From contig DIYP01000018.1 in NCBI GenBank assembly GCA_002427735.1, forward strand, positions 134,066 to 198,065: a stretch of DNA of 64,000 nt, written 5' to 3'. The position numbers and the translations under genes are program-made. Below the pieces are notes generated by a model that made no database searches, was not told the origin of the DNA, and worked only from the letters and a program-made list of their open reading frames with translations. This DNA comes from Flavobacteriales bacterium UBA6051 (GTDB lineage Bacteria > Bacteroidota > Bacteroidia > Flavobacteriales_D > Crocinitomicaceae). This document shows positions 44,011-53,029 of the stretch, piece after piece; position 1 is the stretch's first letter; every line of letters begins with the position of its first letter.

Positions 44011-44963
44011 TAGAAATTATATTTATCTGTTTGCTGTTCGGCTTTAGCTGTATGGAATTCTTCAATGATTTCTTTTACAATGTCAGCTGCTGGTTGTATG
44101 CCATCAATCAATCCGGAAATCTGTCCAATTTCAAGTTCTCCTTCACTTAAATCCCCTTCGAACATGCCTTTTTTTGCACGTCCGCGACCAAGCAAAGTTT
44201 TTAAATCTTCTACGCTGGCTCCTTTTTCATAGGCTTCTTCAAGTTGTTGAAAAAAGGGATTTTTGATCAATCGAACTGGTGTGATTTCCTTTAAAGTCAA
44301 TAAGGTATCTCCTTCCTTCGCTTCAACTACAGAATGTTTGAAGTTTTCGTGCGCACTTGATTCATGCGAAGCGACAAAGCGGCTTCCAACCTGAACGCCA
44401 TCAGCTCCTAGGTTCATGGCTGCCAGCATCCCGCGGCCGGTACCGATGCCTCCGGCAGCAATTACCGGAATAGATAGTTCTTTCGCAACCATAGGAATAA
44501 GACAGAGTGTTGTCGTTTCGTCCCGACCATTGTGTCCACCGGCTTCAAAGCCTTCGGCAACCACAGCATCAACTCCTGCCGCTTGTGCTTTTAAAGCAAA
44601 TTTTACGCTTGAAACAACATGTACAACCTTGATTCCATGATCCTTTAAGTGACCAGTCCAGGTTTTTGGGTTACCCGCTGATGTAAAAACAATAGGCACT
44701 TTATGTTTTATGATGGTCTCCATATGTTTATCAATATCGGGATAGAGCATTGGCAAGTTGACGGCGAAAGGTTTATCAGTTGCTGCTTTACATTTTGAAA
44801 TGTGCTCATCCAGTACTTCTGGATACATAGATCCAGATCCAATAATTCCCAGGCCACCGGCATTAGATACCGCAGCAGCAAGTCGCCAACCAGAGCACCA
44901 AATCATGCCAGCTTGAATAAGTGGATAATCAATATCAAATAGTTCCGTGATTCTGTTTTTCAT
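44010..44963 (-). CDS. NAD(P)H-dependent flavin oxidoreductase (nitronate monooxygenase/FabK type), copy 1
   Basis: About 317 residues from ATG 44963 (an ATG 21 bases upstream is also in frame but lies in the palindrome region). TIM-barrel FMN protein: NRITELFDIDYPLIQAGMIW, EGFEAGGHNGRDETTT (FMN and His-containing loop), AAGGIGTGRGMLAAMNLGADGVQVGSRF. Homologues include nitronate monooxygenase and enoyl-ACP reductase FabK; EAGGHNG is shared by both, so I cannot decide. First gene of an operon with the two M16 peptidases. Confidence 0.85.
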   Translation of the reverse strand: MKNRITELFDIDYPLIQAGMIWCSGWRLAAAVSNAGGLGIIGSGSMYPEVLDEHISKCKAATDKPFAVNLPMLYPDIDKHMETIIKHKVPIVFTSAGNPKTWTGHLKDHGIKVVHVVSSVKFALKAQAAGVDAVVAEGFEAGGHNGRDETTTLCLIPMVAKELSIPVIAAGGIGTGRGMLAAMNLGADGVQVGSRFVASHESSAHENFKHSVVEAKEGDTLLTLKEITPVRLIKNPFFQQLEEAYEKGASVEDLKTLLGRGRAKKGMFEGDLSEGELEIGQISGLIDGIQPAADIVKEIIEEFHTAKAEQQTDKYNF

Positions 44964-44969
44964 AAAGTG

Positions 44970-44989
44970 TTTGATTACAATCAAAAGTA
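44970..44989 (-). promoter_or_regulatory. Palindrome overlapping the promoter of the NMO-M16 operon
   Basis: TTTGATTACAATCAAA (44970-44985) is a perfect 16-bp palindrome. On the minus strand the -7 box TACTTTTG (44982-44989) overlaps one end of it; the palindrome extends toward the start codon at 44963, covering the predicted transcription start. This is a plausible repressor operator. Confidence 0.45.
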
Positions 44990-45063
44990 ACGGTTTTAGG
45001 AAACTTCGGAGGGCTTTTTTGCGTCTTACTTATAATTCACTAATTTAGAGTAAGCTTGATACA

Positions 45064-48000
45064 ATGAAAACTGCTTTCCTGTCCGTTTTATTTGCACTGC
45101 TGACTACTGTTCTTAACGCTCAGGAGATCAATCACTCACACTCCATTCACCATGCTTTTGTTGAGAATGCAGGGCAATGGAAAAAAGAAGTTCTTTTCAA
45201 GTCTAAAATGGATGGTGGAAACCTGTGGGTTGAACAAGGCAGATTCTTATTTCAGTTTCAAGATTTCTCTAATCTAAGAAAGAATCATGGCCATATAAGC
45301 GATGATTCGGATACAGACCTCGCTCAACGCTTTGTTGAGTTAATATTTTGGGGAGCAAATGATGTTACGGAAATTGAAAAATCCGAAAAAACAGAAACCT
45401 ATTACAATTATTTTTTAGGAAATGACCGCTCTAAATGGAAGTCGAATGTCCATGGATATGGAGAGGCGGTACTTCACGATCTTTACGATGGTGTCGATAT
45501 GAAACTGATTGAAGATGAATTCGAATTGAAATATGAGTTTCATGTTCAACCACACGTCGACCCTTCGGTAATTCAGATGGAGTATAACGGTCATGATAAA
45601 ATTCAACTGGACCGCAAAGGCAATTTGTTTGTGAAAACGGACATTGGTGAGATTATTGAACAAAAGCCTTATGTCTATCAGATCGTGAATGGAAATGTCC
45701 GAGAGGTAGAATGTGAATTTGTGTTGGATGGGAACAAAGTAGGATTTGAATTAGGAACATATAATCCAAATGCGATTTTGATCATTGATCCGGTATTGGT
45801 TTTTGCTACGTATAGTGGTTCTGTTACGGATAATTTTGGGATGACAGCGACCTATGGATACGATGGTTCAGCGTATTCTGGCGGAATTGTTTTCGGTAAT
45901 TCGTATCCAACACCGGCACCTGCATGGAATACATCAACGACGATCACTAATGTAATGCCAACTGCCAACGATGCTGCGGGCACATATGGGGTTACCGATG
46001 TTTTTATATCAAAGTATTCTTCAGATGGAACATCGATGCTTTGGACATGTTTCATTGGAGGTGGAGATGACGTCCAAGGAACGGAAACAGTTCATAGTTT
46101 AATCTGTGATGAACTGAATAATGTTTATCTCTATGGGGCTACATCAAGTGATGATTTCCCTTTACAGAATGCTTATCAAAATACATTAGCAGGAGGAGCT
46201 GCGAATACGAATTTTACAAGCAACGGTGTGCATCATTACACCAATGGTACAGACATTTACGTGAGTAAACTGAGCGCAGATGGTTTAAACTTATTAGGTT
46301 CAACATATATCGGCGGAACGGAGAATGATGGTGTTAGCTACAATACGAATGTCGCACTCGCTGATTCACTTGTGACCAATTATGGTGATCCATTCCGTGG
46401 TGAAATAATGTTGGATCAAAATGACAATGTGATTATTGCTTCCTGTACTAAATCCAATAACTTCCCCATTTTAAATGCTTTTCAGCCGCTCAGTGGCGGA
46501 ATGCAGGACGGTGTAATTTTTAAATTGACGAATGATTTGTCCGGATTGATTTGGTCAAGTTACTATGGAGGTTCCAACAATGACGCGTGTTACTCAGTGA
46601 AGGTTGATGAGTTAGACAATGTTGTGTTTGCCGGAGGAACTGCGTCGAATGATTTACAAGGCACGGGAGCAGGTTGGCAGCCTACATACAATGGTGGAGA
46701 AACGGATGGTTTCGTTGTGAAAATACCTCCAGGAGCTGGTAGCATTACAAACGCATCGTATATAGGAACTTCGAATTATGATCAGGTCTTTTTTGTTGAA
46801 ATTGATAGAATCAACAATATTTATCTGGTTGGACAATCTGAGAACGGTGCATTTCCGGTAATAAATTCAACTTATGTAGATCCAGGGAGTAGTCAGTTTG
46901 TCATGCGCTTAGATTCTACGCTTGTTGGTGTGATGAATTCGACTGTTTGGGGGAGCCAGAATAATGCAATTGATATTTCACCATCTGCTTTTCTCGTGGA
47001 TATCTGTGGTAATATTTACATCTCAGGATGGGGGAAGTCCTTAGCGACGGGAGCCGCAGCAATTGATATGCCGATTACGAATGACGCGCTGCAGTCAAAT
47101 ACAGTAAATCCGGATTTTTATCTGCTAGTGATCGAGCGTGATTTTGCGGATACACTTTATGCAACGTATATCGGAGGAAATCAGGCTGGAGAGCATGTCG
47201 ATGGTGGAACATCTCGATTTGATGAAAACGGGATTGTCTATCAGTCCGTTTGTGGCGGTTGTGGCTCGTTTAGTGATTTTACGACCACCCCGGGAGCATG
47301 GTCTGATCAAAACCTGAGTGGAAATTGTAATAATCTCATTTTTAAGTTTGATTTCGAATTGATTCCAAGTGCTGAGTTCACGGTAGATGATAATATTGGG
47401 TGTCTTCCATTTACAGTAACATTTGATAATTTCTCGACGGATTCAGATTCCTACATTTGGGATTTTGGAAACGGCGATACAACTTCGATCATTTTTGAAC
47501 CTGTAATTACCTATGATTCTGTAGGTGTCTACAATGTATATCTATATGTAACGGATAGTATTTGTCTATTGACAGATACTGCCGAAATCACCATTACGGT
47601 TTATGATTCCCTGGAATTAGCGGTTACTCCTTATCAGGAATTGTGCGTGCCCATTCCAATTGATTTAACGGCTTTCACGAACGGTACAGCGACACAGTTT
47701 ATTTGGTCTAGCAATGCTGGCTTCACCGATACACTAAACACTGATCTTTCTGATTCTGTCTACACAGCTACGCCACCGGGACCTACGACTTATTATGTCA
47801 TGGCGAGTAACGGAGGTTGTTCCGTCATGGATAGTGTCGTCGTGGATTTTATTGGTTCAGCATTAGTTTTGACAGCGAATGACTCTATTTGTGCGGGCGA
47901 AAGTACCATTGTCACGGCAACAAATAGTAATCCGTCCATCACGTTTACGTATGCATGGGAACCGGATTCAGTTATTGTTACACCTTCAACTTCGAATACG

Positions 48001-48624
48001 GTGACGGTCGCCCCTCAAACCTCCCAATATATCTATGTCACGGCAACTTCGTCCAATGGATGTGTCGTTGAAGATTCGATTCAAATTTATGTAGGGTATG
48101 TTCCTCCAGGTGCTGTTTCTGCTACTGCAGAGGATTATCTTGTGCCTGTTGGTGGAGAGACTACACTCACCGGAGAACCTTCTGGTTACAGCTATACATG
48201 GACGCCTGAAGATGGTGTTTCAAATCCAACTTCAAGAATCACGGACGTTATTGTAGATGAACCAACGCTGTTTGTATTTACCGTTTCAGATGGTATTTGC
48301 ACAGTAGCAGATACAGTGTATGTCAATACGTATACATTTATTTGTGACGACCCTTATGTGTTTGTGCCAAACGCCTTTTCTCCTAATGGGGATAACGAAA
48401 ATGACGTATTATACGTGCGTGGTGAGTTAATCGGAAAAATGGAGTTCAGGATTTATGATCGTTGGGGAGAGCTTGTTTTCGAATCGTTTGACAGACTGAT
48501 TGGATGGGACGGTACGTTTAGAGGAAAAGCATTAGACCCTGATGTTTACGACTACTACTTGCGAGTTACGTGTATCGATAACTTAGAGACCATTATCAAA
48601 GGAAATATTACCTTGATCCGATAA
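45064..48624 (+). CDS. Giant T9SS type B cargo with SBBP propeller repeats and PKD domain (1186 aa)
   Basis: Signal peptide (LNA-QE) then FVENAGQWKKEVLFKSKM, a DUF7948-type N-terminal domain running to about 245. Next come SBBP-like propeller repeats (VFISKYSSDGTSMLWTCFIGG; IYVSKLSADGLNLLGSTYIGG), a PKD domain at ~800 (IWDFGNGDTTS), Ig-like domains, and the type B signal VPNAFSPNGDNENDVLYV with FRIYDRWGELVFES and a final NITLIR. Exported by T9SS; predicted cell-surface adhesin or polymer-binding protein. Monocistronic. Confidence 0.92.
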   Translation: MKTAFLSVLFALLTTVLNAQEINHSHSIHHAFVENAGQWKKEVLFKSKMDGGNLWVEQGRFLFQFQDFSNLRKNHGHISDDSDTDLAQRFVELIFWGANDVTEIEKSEKTETYYNYFLGNDRSKWKSNVHGYGEAVLHDLYDGVDMKLIEDEFELKYEFHVQPHVDPSVIQMEYNGHDKIQLDRKGNLFVKTDIGEIIEQKPYVYQIVNGNVREVECEFVLDGNKVGFELGTYNPNAILIIDPVLVFATYSGSVTDNFGMTATYGYDGSAYSGGIVFGNSYPTPAPAWNTSTTITNVMPTANDAAGTYGVTDVFISKYSSDGTSMLWTCFIGGGDDVQGTETVHSLICDELNNVYLYGATSSDDFPLQNAYQNTLAGGAANTNFTSNGVHHYTNGTDIYVSKLSADGLNLLGSTYIGGTENDGVSYNTNVALADSLVTNYGDPFRGEIMLDQNDNVIIASCTKSNNFPILNAFQPLSGGMQDGVIFKLTNDLSGLIWSSYYGGSNNDACYSVKVDELDNVVFAGGTASNDLQGTGAGWQPTYNGGETDGFVVKIPPGAGSITNASYIGTSNYDQVFFVEIDRINNIYLVGQSENGAFPVINSTYVDPGSSQFVMRLDSTLVGVMNSTVWGSQNNAIDISPSAFLVDICGNIYISGWGKSLATGAAAIDMPITNDALQSNTVNPDFYLLVIERDFADTLYATYIGGNQAGEHVDGGTSRFDENGIVYQSVCGGCGSFSDFTTTPGAWSDQNLSGNCNNLIFKFDFELIPSAEFTVDDNIGCLPFTVTFDNFSTDSDSYIWDFGNGDTTSIIFEPVITYDSVGVYNVYLYVTDSICLLTDTAEITITVYDSLELAVTPYQELCVPIPIDLTAFTNGTATQFIWSSNAGFTDTLNTDLSDSVYTATPPGPTTYYVMASNGGCSVMDSVVVDFIGSALVLTANDSICAGESTIVTATNSNPSITFTYAWEPDSVIVTPSTSNTVTVAPQTSQYIYVTATSSNGCVVEDSIQIYVGYVPPGAVSATAEDYLVPVGGETTLTGEPSGYSYTWTPEDGVSNPTSRITDVIVDEPTLFVFTVSDGICTVADTVYVNTYTFICDDPYVFVPNAFSPNGDNENDVLYVRGELIGKMEFRIYDRWGELVFESFDRLIGWDGTFRGKALDPDVYDYYLRVTCIDNLETIIKGNITLIR

Positions 48625-48688
48625 CTCGTTGTTTCATACTACGCGTCTCTGAACTTTCACTAACTTTATCCTTCACAATTTTAATTCT

Positions 48689-49771
48689 ATGAAGAAGATT
48701 ATCTCTAAAGAATCGCAACAGTTTATGGAAAAGTATTTGAACAATGCTTCTCCGACAGGATTTGAGTCCGCTGGTCAGCAGTTATGGCTTGACTATATTA
48801 AACCACACGTTGACGATTACTTTACAGATAATTATGGGACTGTCGTTGGAGTAGTGAATCCAGAAGCAGAGTACAAAGTGGTCATTGAGGCGCACGCCGA
48901 TGAAATTTCCTGGTTTGTACATTACATTACCGAAGATGGTTTCATTTATGTGAGAAGAAATGGAGGGTCCGATCATATGATTGCACCATCAAAACGCGTC
49001 AATATTCATACGGAAAAAGGATTGGTAAAAGCGGTGTTCGGTTGGCCTGCCATTCACATGCGTAATGGACAGAAAGAAGAAGCACCATCACTGAAGAATA
49101 TATTTCTTGATTGCGGTTGTTCCAGTAAAGAAGAGATAGAAAAGTTGGGAGTGCATGTAGGATGCGTTGTCACTTTTGAAGATGAATTTATGATCCTAAA
49201 TAAAAACCGCTATGTTGGTCGTGCTATAGACAACCGAATGGGTGGATTTATTATCGCTGAGGTTTTGCGAATGTTGAAAAAAGAGAAGAAGAAACTTCCT
49301 TTTGGTTTATACATTGTAAATGCTGTTCAGGAAGAGGTTGGTCTACGGGGAGCTCAAATGATTGCACATAAAATAAAGCCAGATGTAGCCATTGTTACTG
49401 ATGTATGTCATGATACACAGACGCCGATGGTGAATAAAATTCAAAGTGGTGATTTACGTTCGGGTAATGGTCCGGTATTAACATATGGTCCGGCGGTTCA
49501 AAATAATTTGTTGAATAAGGTTATATCTACTGCTGAAGAGCACAAGATCCCATTTCAACGAGCTGCTGCTTCAAGGGCTACAGGAACGGATACGGATGCT
49601 TTTGCTTATTCAAATGAAGGTGTGCCGAGTGCGCTCATATCATTACCTCTCAGATACATGCATACAACTGTTGAAATGTGTCATAAAGAAGATGTAGAAA
49701 ATACAATTCGTTTGATATATCAGACACTACTTTCCATAAAGGATGGCGAAGATTTCCGCTACTTGAAGTAG
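48689..49771 (+). CDS. M42 family metallopeptidase (aminopeptidase)
   Basis: A 360-residue cytoplasmic aminopeptidase of the M42/CelM family. Metal ligands and catalytic residues: HAD (VIEAHADEIS), AIDNR with its metal-bridging Asp, the acid/base Glu pair QEEVGLRGA, Asp in TDVCHD, and His near the end (RYMHTTVEM). It trims N-terminal residues from peptides in large tetrahedral oligomers. Standalone gene. Confidence 0.92.
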   Translation: MKKIISKESQQFMEKYLNNASPTGFESAGQQLWLDYIKPHVDDYFTDNYGTVVGVVNPEAEYKVVIEAHADEISWFVHYITEDGFIYVRRNGGSDHMIAPSKRVNIHTEKGLVKAVFGWPAIHMRNGQKEEAPSLKNIFLDCGCSSKEEIEKLGVHVGCVVTFEDEFMILNKNRYVGRAIDNRMGGFIIAEVLRMLKKEKKKLPFGLYIVNAVQEEVGLRGAQMIAHKIKPDVAIVTDVCHDTQTPMVNKIQSGDLRSGNGPVLTYGPAVQNNLLNKVISTAEEHKIPFQRAAASRATGTDTDAFAYSNEGVPSALISLPLRYMHTTVEMCHKEDVENTIRLIYQTLLSIKDGEDFRYLK

Positions 49772-49913
49772 TTGTATTTGATTTTGGACTCTTTCTTTGA
49801 ACTAGTCTTGCGAAAGATGTAAGAATGCAATAATGAGTTGATTAGGCATTGACTTTTTAGATCATGGCTGGGCTTTTCCAGTATCTTTAACTCAATCTAA
49901 AACTAAAATGCTT

Positions 49914-51938
49914 ATGAAAAAGGTGACTTTTCTGGCGTCCGCTTTGCTGTTCTCTTCAGTGGCGTCCGCACAGATATTCTCAGATGATTTTGAAAGTTAT
50001 TCGGTAGGACAATACGTCGGACCTGCAGCAACCGAATGGACAACGTGGAGTGGTACTGAAGGGGGAGCAGAAGATGCGCAGGTAACCAGCGCACAAGCCA
50101 ATAGCGGATCAAACTCAATTTACTTTTCTTCTTCAGATCCAAATGGAGGTCCACAAGACGTAATTCTTGATTTTGGTCAGGCATATACTTCAGGAATTTT
50201 CACATTTGAATCAGCTTTCTACGTTGATGCTGGAAATAATGCATATTTCAACTTTCAGGGAACCTCTGTTCCCGGAACAACTTGGTCGTTTAACTGCAAC
50301 ATGGAGAATGGTGAGGTAATTCTGGATGATGGAATTACTGCTAATCTTGCAGTAGGCTCTTACACGCCAGATACATGGTTTACATTGCGTGTTGAGGCAG
50401 ACCTTGATTTAGGTAGATGGACTGCTAGTATTGATGGTACATGTATTGGTGTTTGGCAGAATGGCGTAAATGCAATTGCATCGCTTGACTTGTATCCTAT
50501 TGAAAACAGCTCATTTTATGTAGATGATATTTGGTTCGATTATCAAACCAATTCATACGGATTAAATGCAGCAGTTGTAGGTGTAAGTGATCAAGGGCGC
50601 TTCATTGCGGGTGAAGATGTGTACCCTCTAGTAACAGTTGGTAATGCTGGTTCCACGACTATTAACTCCTTTGATGTTACAATAGATTATAATGGGAGTC
50701 AATATGTAGAAAATGTAACAGGCCAATCGTTAACAACCAATAACACAATGGATGTGCAGTTTACTACAGCGATTCAATTGGTTGATGGGCAAGAGCCAAT
50801 CGTAGCAACAGTGAGTAATGTAAATGGTTTTGGCGCTGATGAAAATGTATCGGATGACGGAACATGTGGGACAAAGACGATTGCCGTAACTCCAGCTCCA
50901 GGAAAAATTGTTGTGAGTGAAGAAGGAACAGGGACTTGGTGTCCTTGGTGTGTTAGAGGAACTGTTTTTATGAGTCAGTTTGAGTCAGACTACGGAAGCG
51001 ATTATTGGGCAGGTATTGCAGTACATAATGACGACCCAATGGTAGTTACAGAATATGATATGGGATTGGGAGGATTGATTACCGGATATCCAAGTGCACT
51101 TGTTGATCGTGGCAATGATGTTGATCCAAGTGATATGCTTAATGACTTCCTTGATCGTCTGGTAACGGCACCAGATGCTTTGATGACTAATGGAGCAACT
51201 TGGGATGCGGGTACGCGTGAATTACAGGTGTCAATTTCTGCTGACTTCCAAACTGCTGGAACCGATGGGTACAAGATGATCTGTGTCTTGACAGAAGATG
51301 GTGTTACGGGAACAGATGCTGACTATGCGCAGGCAAATGCCTATGCAGGCGGTAATAACGGAGAAATGGGTGGATATGAATTATTGCCAAGCCCAGTTCC
51401 GGCTTCTCAAATGGTTTATGATCATGTCGCGCGTGCAATAGCTCCATCATTTATTGGAAATAACGATTGTTTCCCAGCTTCTTTTAATTCAGGAGAAATC
51501 ATTACGCAGAATTTCACTTTTGTTTTGCCGGCAGAATGGGATGAGACGAAGGTGCACATCGTAGGTATGTTGATTGATCCTTCGGGACGTATCAATAATG
51601 CTGATAAAACGTACATCAGTGAGGCAGAAACGAACGGTTTTGTGAATGCATGTAATTTAAGCACTGGATCGATTTACCTGAATCAGGTAGATGATGTATT
51701 GAACATTTATCCAAACCCAACTTCATTATCAACTACAGTTGCTATTACACTGAATGAAAAGTCATCGGTTCAGCTAGCGGTTGTTGACATGGCAGGTAAG
51801 CAAATTGCTTTCACGGATTATGGTATGATTTCATCTTCTACGGTGACAATGAATACGGCTTCATTAAACGCTGGAGTATATATGGTTGAATTAATCGTAA
51901 ACGGTCAGAAAACGACAAAAAGATTGGTGATTGAGTAG
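49914..51938 (+). CDS. Secreted Omp28-like protein with T9SS type A signal
   Basis: 674 residues from ATG 49914 (a leading ATG at 49908 adds ML). Signal peptide cleaves ASA-QI. N-terminal ~190 residues form a jelly-roll-like carbohydrate-binding-type domain, then a beta region, then an Omp28/thioredoxin-like region with GTWCPWCVRG (Cys ~343 and ~346). The C terminus is type A: NIYPNPTSLSTTVAITL, QLAVVDMAGKQI and a final TTKRLVIE. The CPWC active-site-like pair suggests disulfide exchange, though not shown. Confidence 0.88.
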   Translation: MKKVTFLASALLFSSVASAQIFSDDFESYSVGQYVGPAATEWTTWSGTEGGAEDAQVTSAQANSGSNSIYFSSSDPNGGPQDVILDFGQAYTSGIFTFESAFYVDAGNNAYFNFQGTSVPGTTWSFNCNMENGEVILDDGITANLAVGSYTPDTWFTLRVEADLDLGRWTASIDGTCIGVWQNGVNAIASLDLYPIENSSFYVDDIWFDYQTNSYGLNAAVVGVSDQGRFIAGEDVYPLVTVGNAGSTTINSFDVTIDYNGSQYVENVTGQSLTTNNTMDVQFTTAIQLVDGQEPIVATVSNVNGFGADENVSDDGTCGTKTIAVTPAPGKIVVSEEGTGTWCPWCVRGTVFMSQFESDYGSDYWAGIAVHNDDPMVVTEYDMGLGGLITGYPSALVDRGNDVDPSDMLNDFLDRLVTAPDALMTNGATWDAGTRELQVSISADFQTAGTDGYKMICVLTEDGVTGTDADYAQANAYAGGNNGEMGGYELLPSPVPASQMVYDHVARAIAPSFIGNNDCFPASFNSGEIITQNFTFVLPAEWDETKVHIVGMLIDPSGRINNADKTYISEAETNGFVNACNLSTGSIYLNQVDDVLNIYPNPTSLSTTVAITLNEKSSVQLAVVDMAGKQIAFTDYGMISSSTVTMNTASLNAGVYMVELIVNGQKTTKRLVIE

Positions 51939-51960
51939 ATAGACCAATTTCATAATTTAG

Positions 51961-51992
51961 AAAGGCGGTTCTTGATAAGAGCCGCCTTTTTT
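51961..51992 (+). terminator. Terminator after the Omp28-like gene
   Basis: A 13-bp stem with one G-T pair (51961-51973 with 51977-51989), three-base loop, and a six-T run. Confidence 0.92.
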
Positions 51993-52017
51993 CTTCTGTA
52001 AGATTTAAAAATATAGA

Positions 52018-52025
52018 TATTTTTG
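52018..52025 (+). promoter_or_regulatory. TATTTTTG -7 box, four bases before the ATG of the membrane protein gene
   Basis: Perfect TAnnTTTG ending at 52025, ATG at 52030: the four-base gap again. It sits directly after the terminator at 51961-51992. Confidence 0.5.
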
Positions 52026-52029
52026 TCCT

Positions 52030-52593
52030 ATGAAATGGATTGGCAAACGCATCAGCTTCGTAGACGATAAGGATAAGGCCACGATTGTTGTTTACCCGCA
52101 GGATATATCCTGGTTAAAAGCAGTCATGGGTGCCTGGGTTGGAATGTGGTTGGCTATTGGAGCGACTGTCATTTGGTCCTTCTTTACCTTTGAACTTTCT
52201 CAGCAAGAAACAATTATTCTGATTGTCTTTTTAACCTTTTGGGCGTACTACGCATTCCGAGTGACCAAATCATTTTTTTGGTTGATGTGGGGAAAAGAAT
52301 TGATCAAGATTGATGAGGTGTCATTGACGTATAAACGTTCGATACGTGGCTACGGGAAAGCGGTACCTTATTATCTCGAGAATATCTCAAAAATTAGAGT
52401 TTTTCAACCGAAAGAGCGGTCCATTCAATCTGCTTGGGAAAAATCTCCATGGATTAAGGGTGGAGAAAGAATTGAGTTTGATTATATGGGGAAAGTAATC
52501 CGATTTGGCTACAAACTAGAGGAGAAAGAAACCAAACAGTTATTCAAATTCATTACCAAGAAAATGGATGATCGCTTGAAAAAAATCAAGTAG
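52030..52593 (+). CDS. Membrane protein of unknown function (187 aa)
   Basis: Two membrane helices (~38-60 and ~68-90) follow a short charged head; a soluble C-terminal half of beta-rich PH-like character (IDEVSLTYKRSIRGYGKAVPYYLENISKIRV; ERIEFDYMGKVIRFGYKLEE) suggests a bacterial PH-domain or DUF-type membrane protein. No enzyme motif. It converges with an acetyltransferase, overlapping by eight bases. Confidence 0.7.
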   Translation: MKWIGKRISFVDDKDKATIVVYPQDISWLKAVMGAWVGMWLAIGATVIWSFFTFELSQQETIILIVFLTFWAYYAFRVTKSFFWLMWGKELIKIDEVSLTYKRSIRGYGKAVPYYLENISKIRVFQPKERSIQSAWEKSPWIKGGERIEFDYMGKVIRFGYKLEEKETKQLFKFITKKMDDRLKKIK

Positions 52594-53029
52594 TGCGGTA
52601 GTTCTTTTCCATCAGGAAATGCTGTAATACTCCATAGAGTTTGTGGCTCTTTTCAATTAACTGATAATCTAATCGAAGATAAAAGTCAACAGCGTAATCG
52701 CGGGCATGTAATATCATTTTTACATTGCCGTTCGAAGATGAGTATTGTTCAACCGCTTCCATAATTTTTCTTCCATATCCTTTCCCTTGAACGCGCGTGT
52801 CAACAGCAACAAATCGAACCTGAGAAATAAATGGTTCAGCTTGATCAAGTCGAGCAATTGCTCTTAGTTCACCGCTGTCATATAGTGCAAAATGTTTTCC
52901 TGTTTGATCCCCTTCGTTTCGTTCACTTCCCAGTGGTTGATTGAGTGGTTTTCGTAATATTTCATAGCGAAGACTATAGTAGTCCTGCCACTCTCTATCT
53001 GTTTCAGGTGTTCTAATAACAATGCTCAT
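52586..53029 (-). CDS. GNAT family N-acetyltransferase
   Basis: A 147-residue acetyltransferase with VRFVAVDTRVQGKGYGRKIME as acetyl-CoA motif A (the Q/R-x-x-G-x-G/A loop). Substrate unknown. Its ATG overlaps the stop of the CoA-transferase by four bases (ATGA), so both come from one transcript. Confidence 0.88.
   Translation of the reverse strand: MSIVIRTPETDREWQDYYSLRYEILRKPLNQPLGSERNEGDQTGKHFALYDSGELRAIARLDQAEPFISQVRFVAVDTRVQGKGYGRKIMEAVEQYSSSNGNVKMILHARDYAVDFYLRLDYQLIEKSHKLYGVLQHFLMEKNYRTT

Noticed and set aside
41477..48643. An 11-base motif TTCATACTACG shared by the upstream region of the 1095-residue cargo (minus, 41478-41488) and the downstream region of the 1186-residue cargo (48633-48643)
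   Set aside because: Many 11-mers repeat by chance in a 64-kb window, and the two sites hold different positions relative to their genes.
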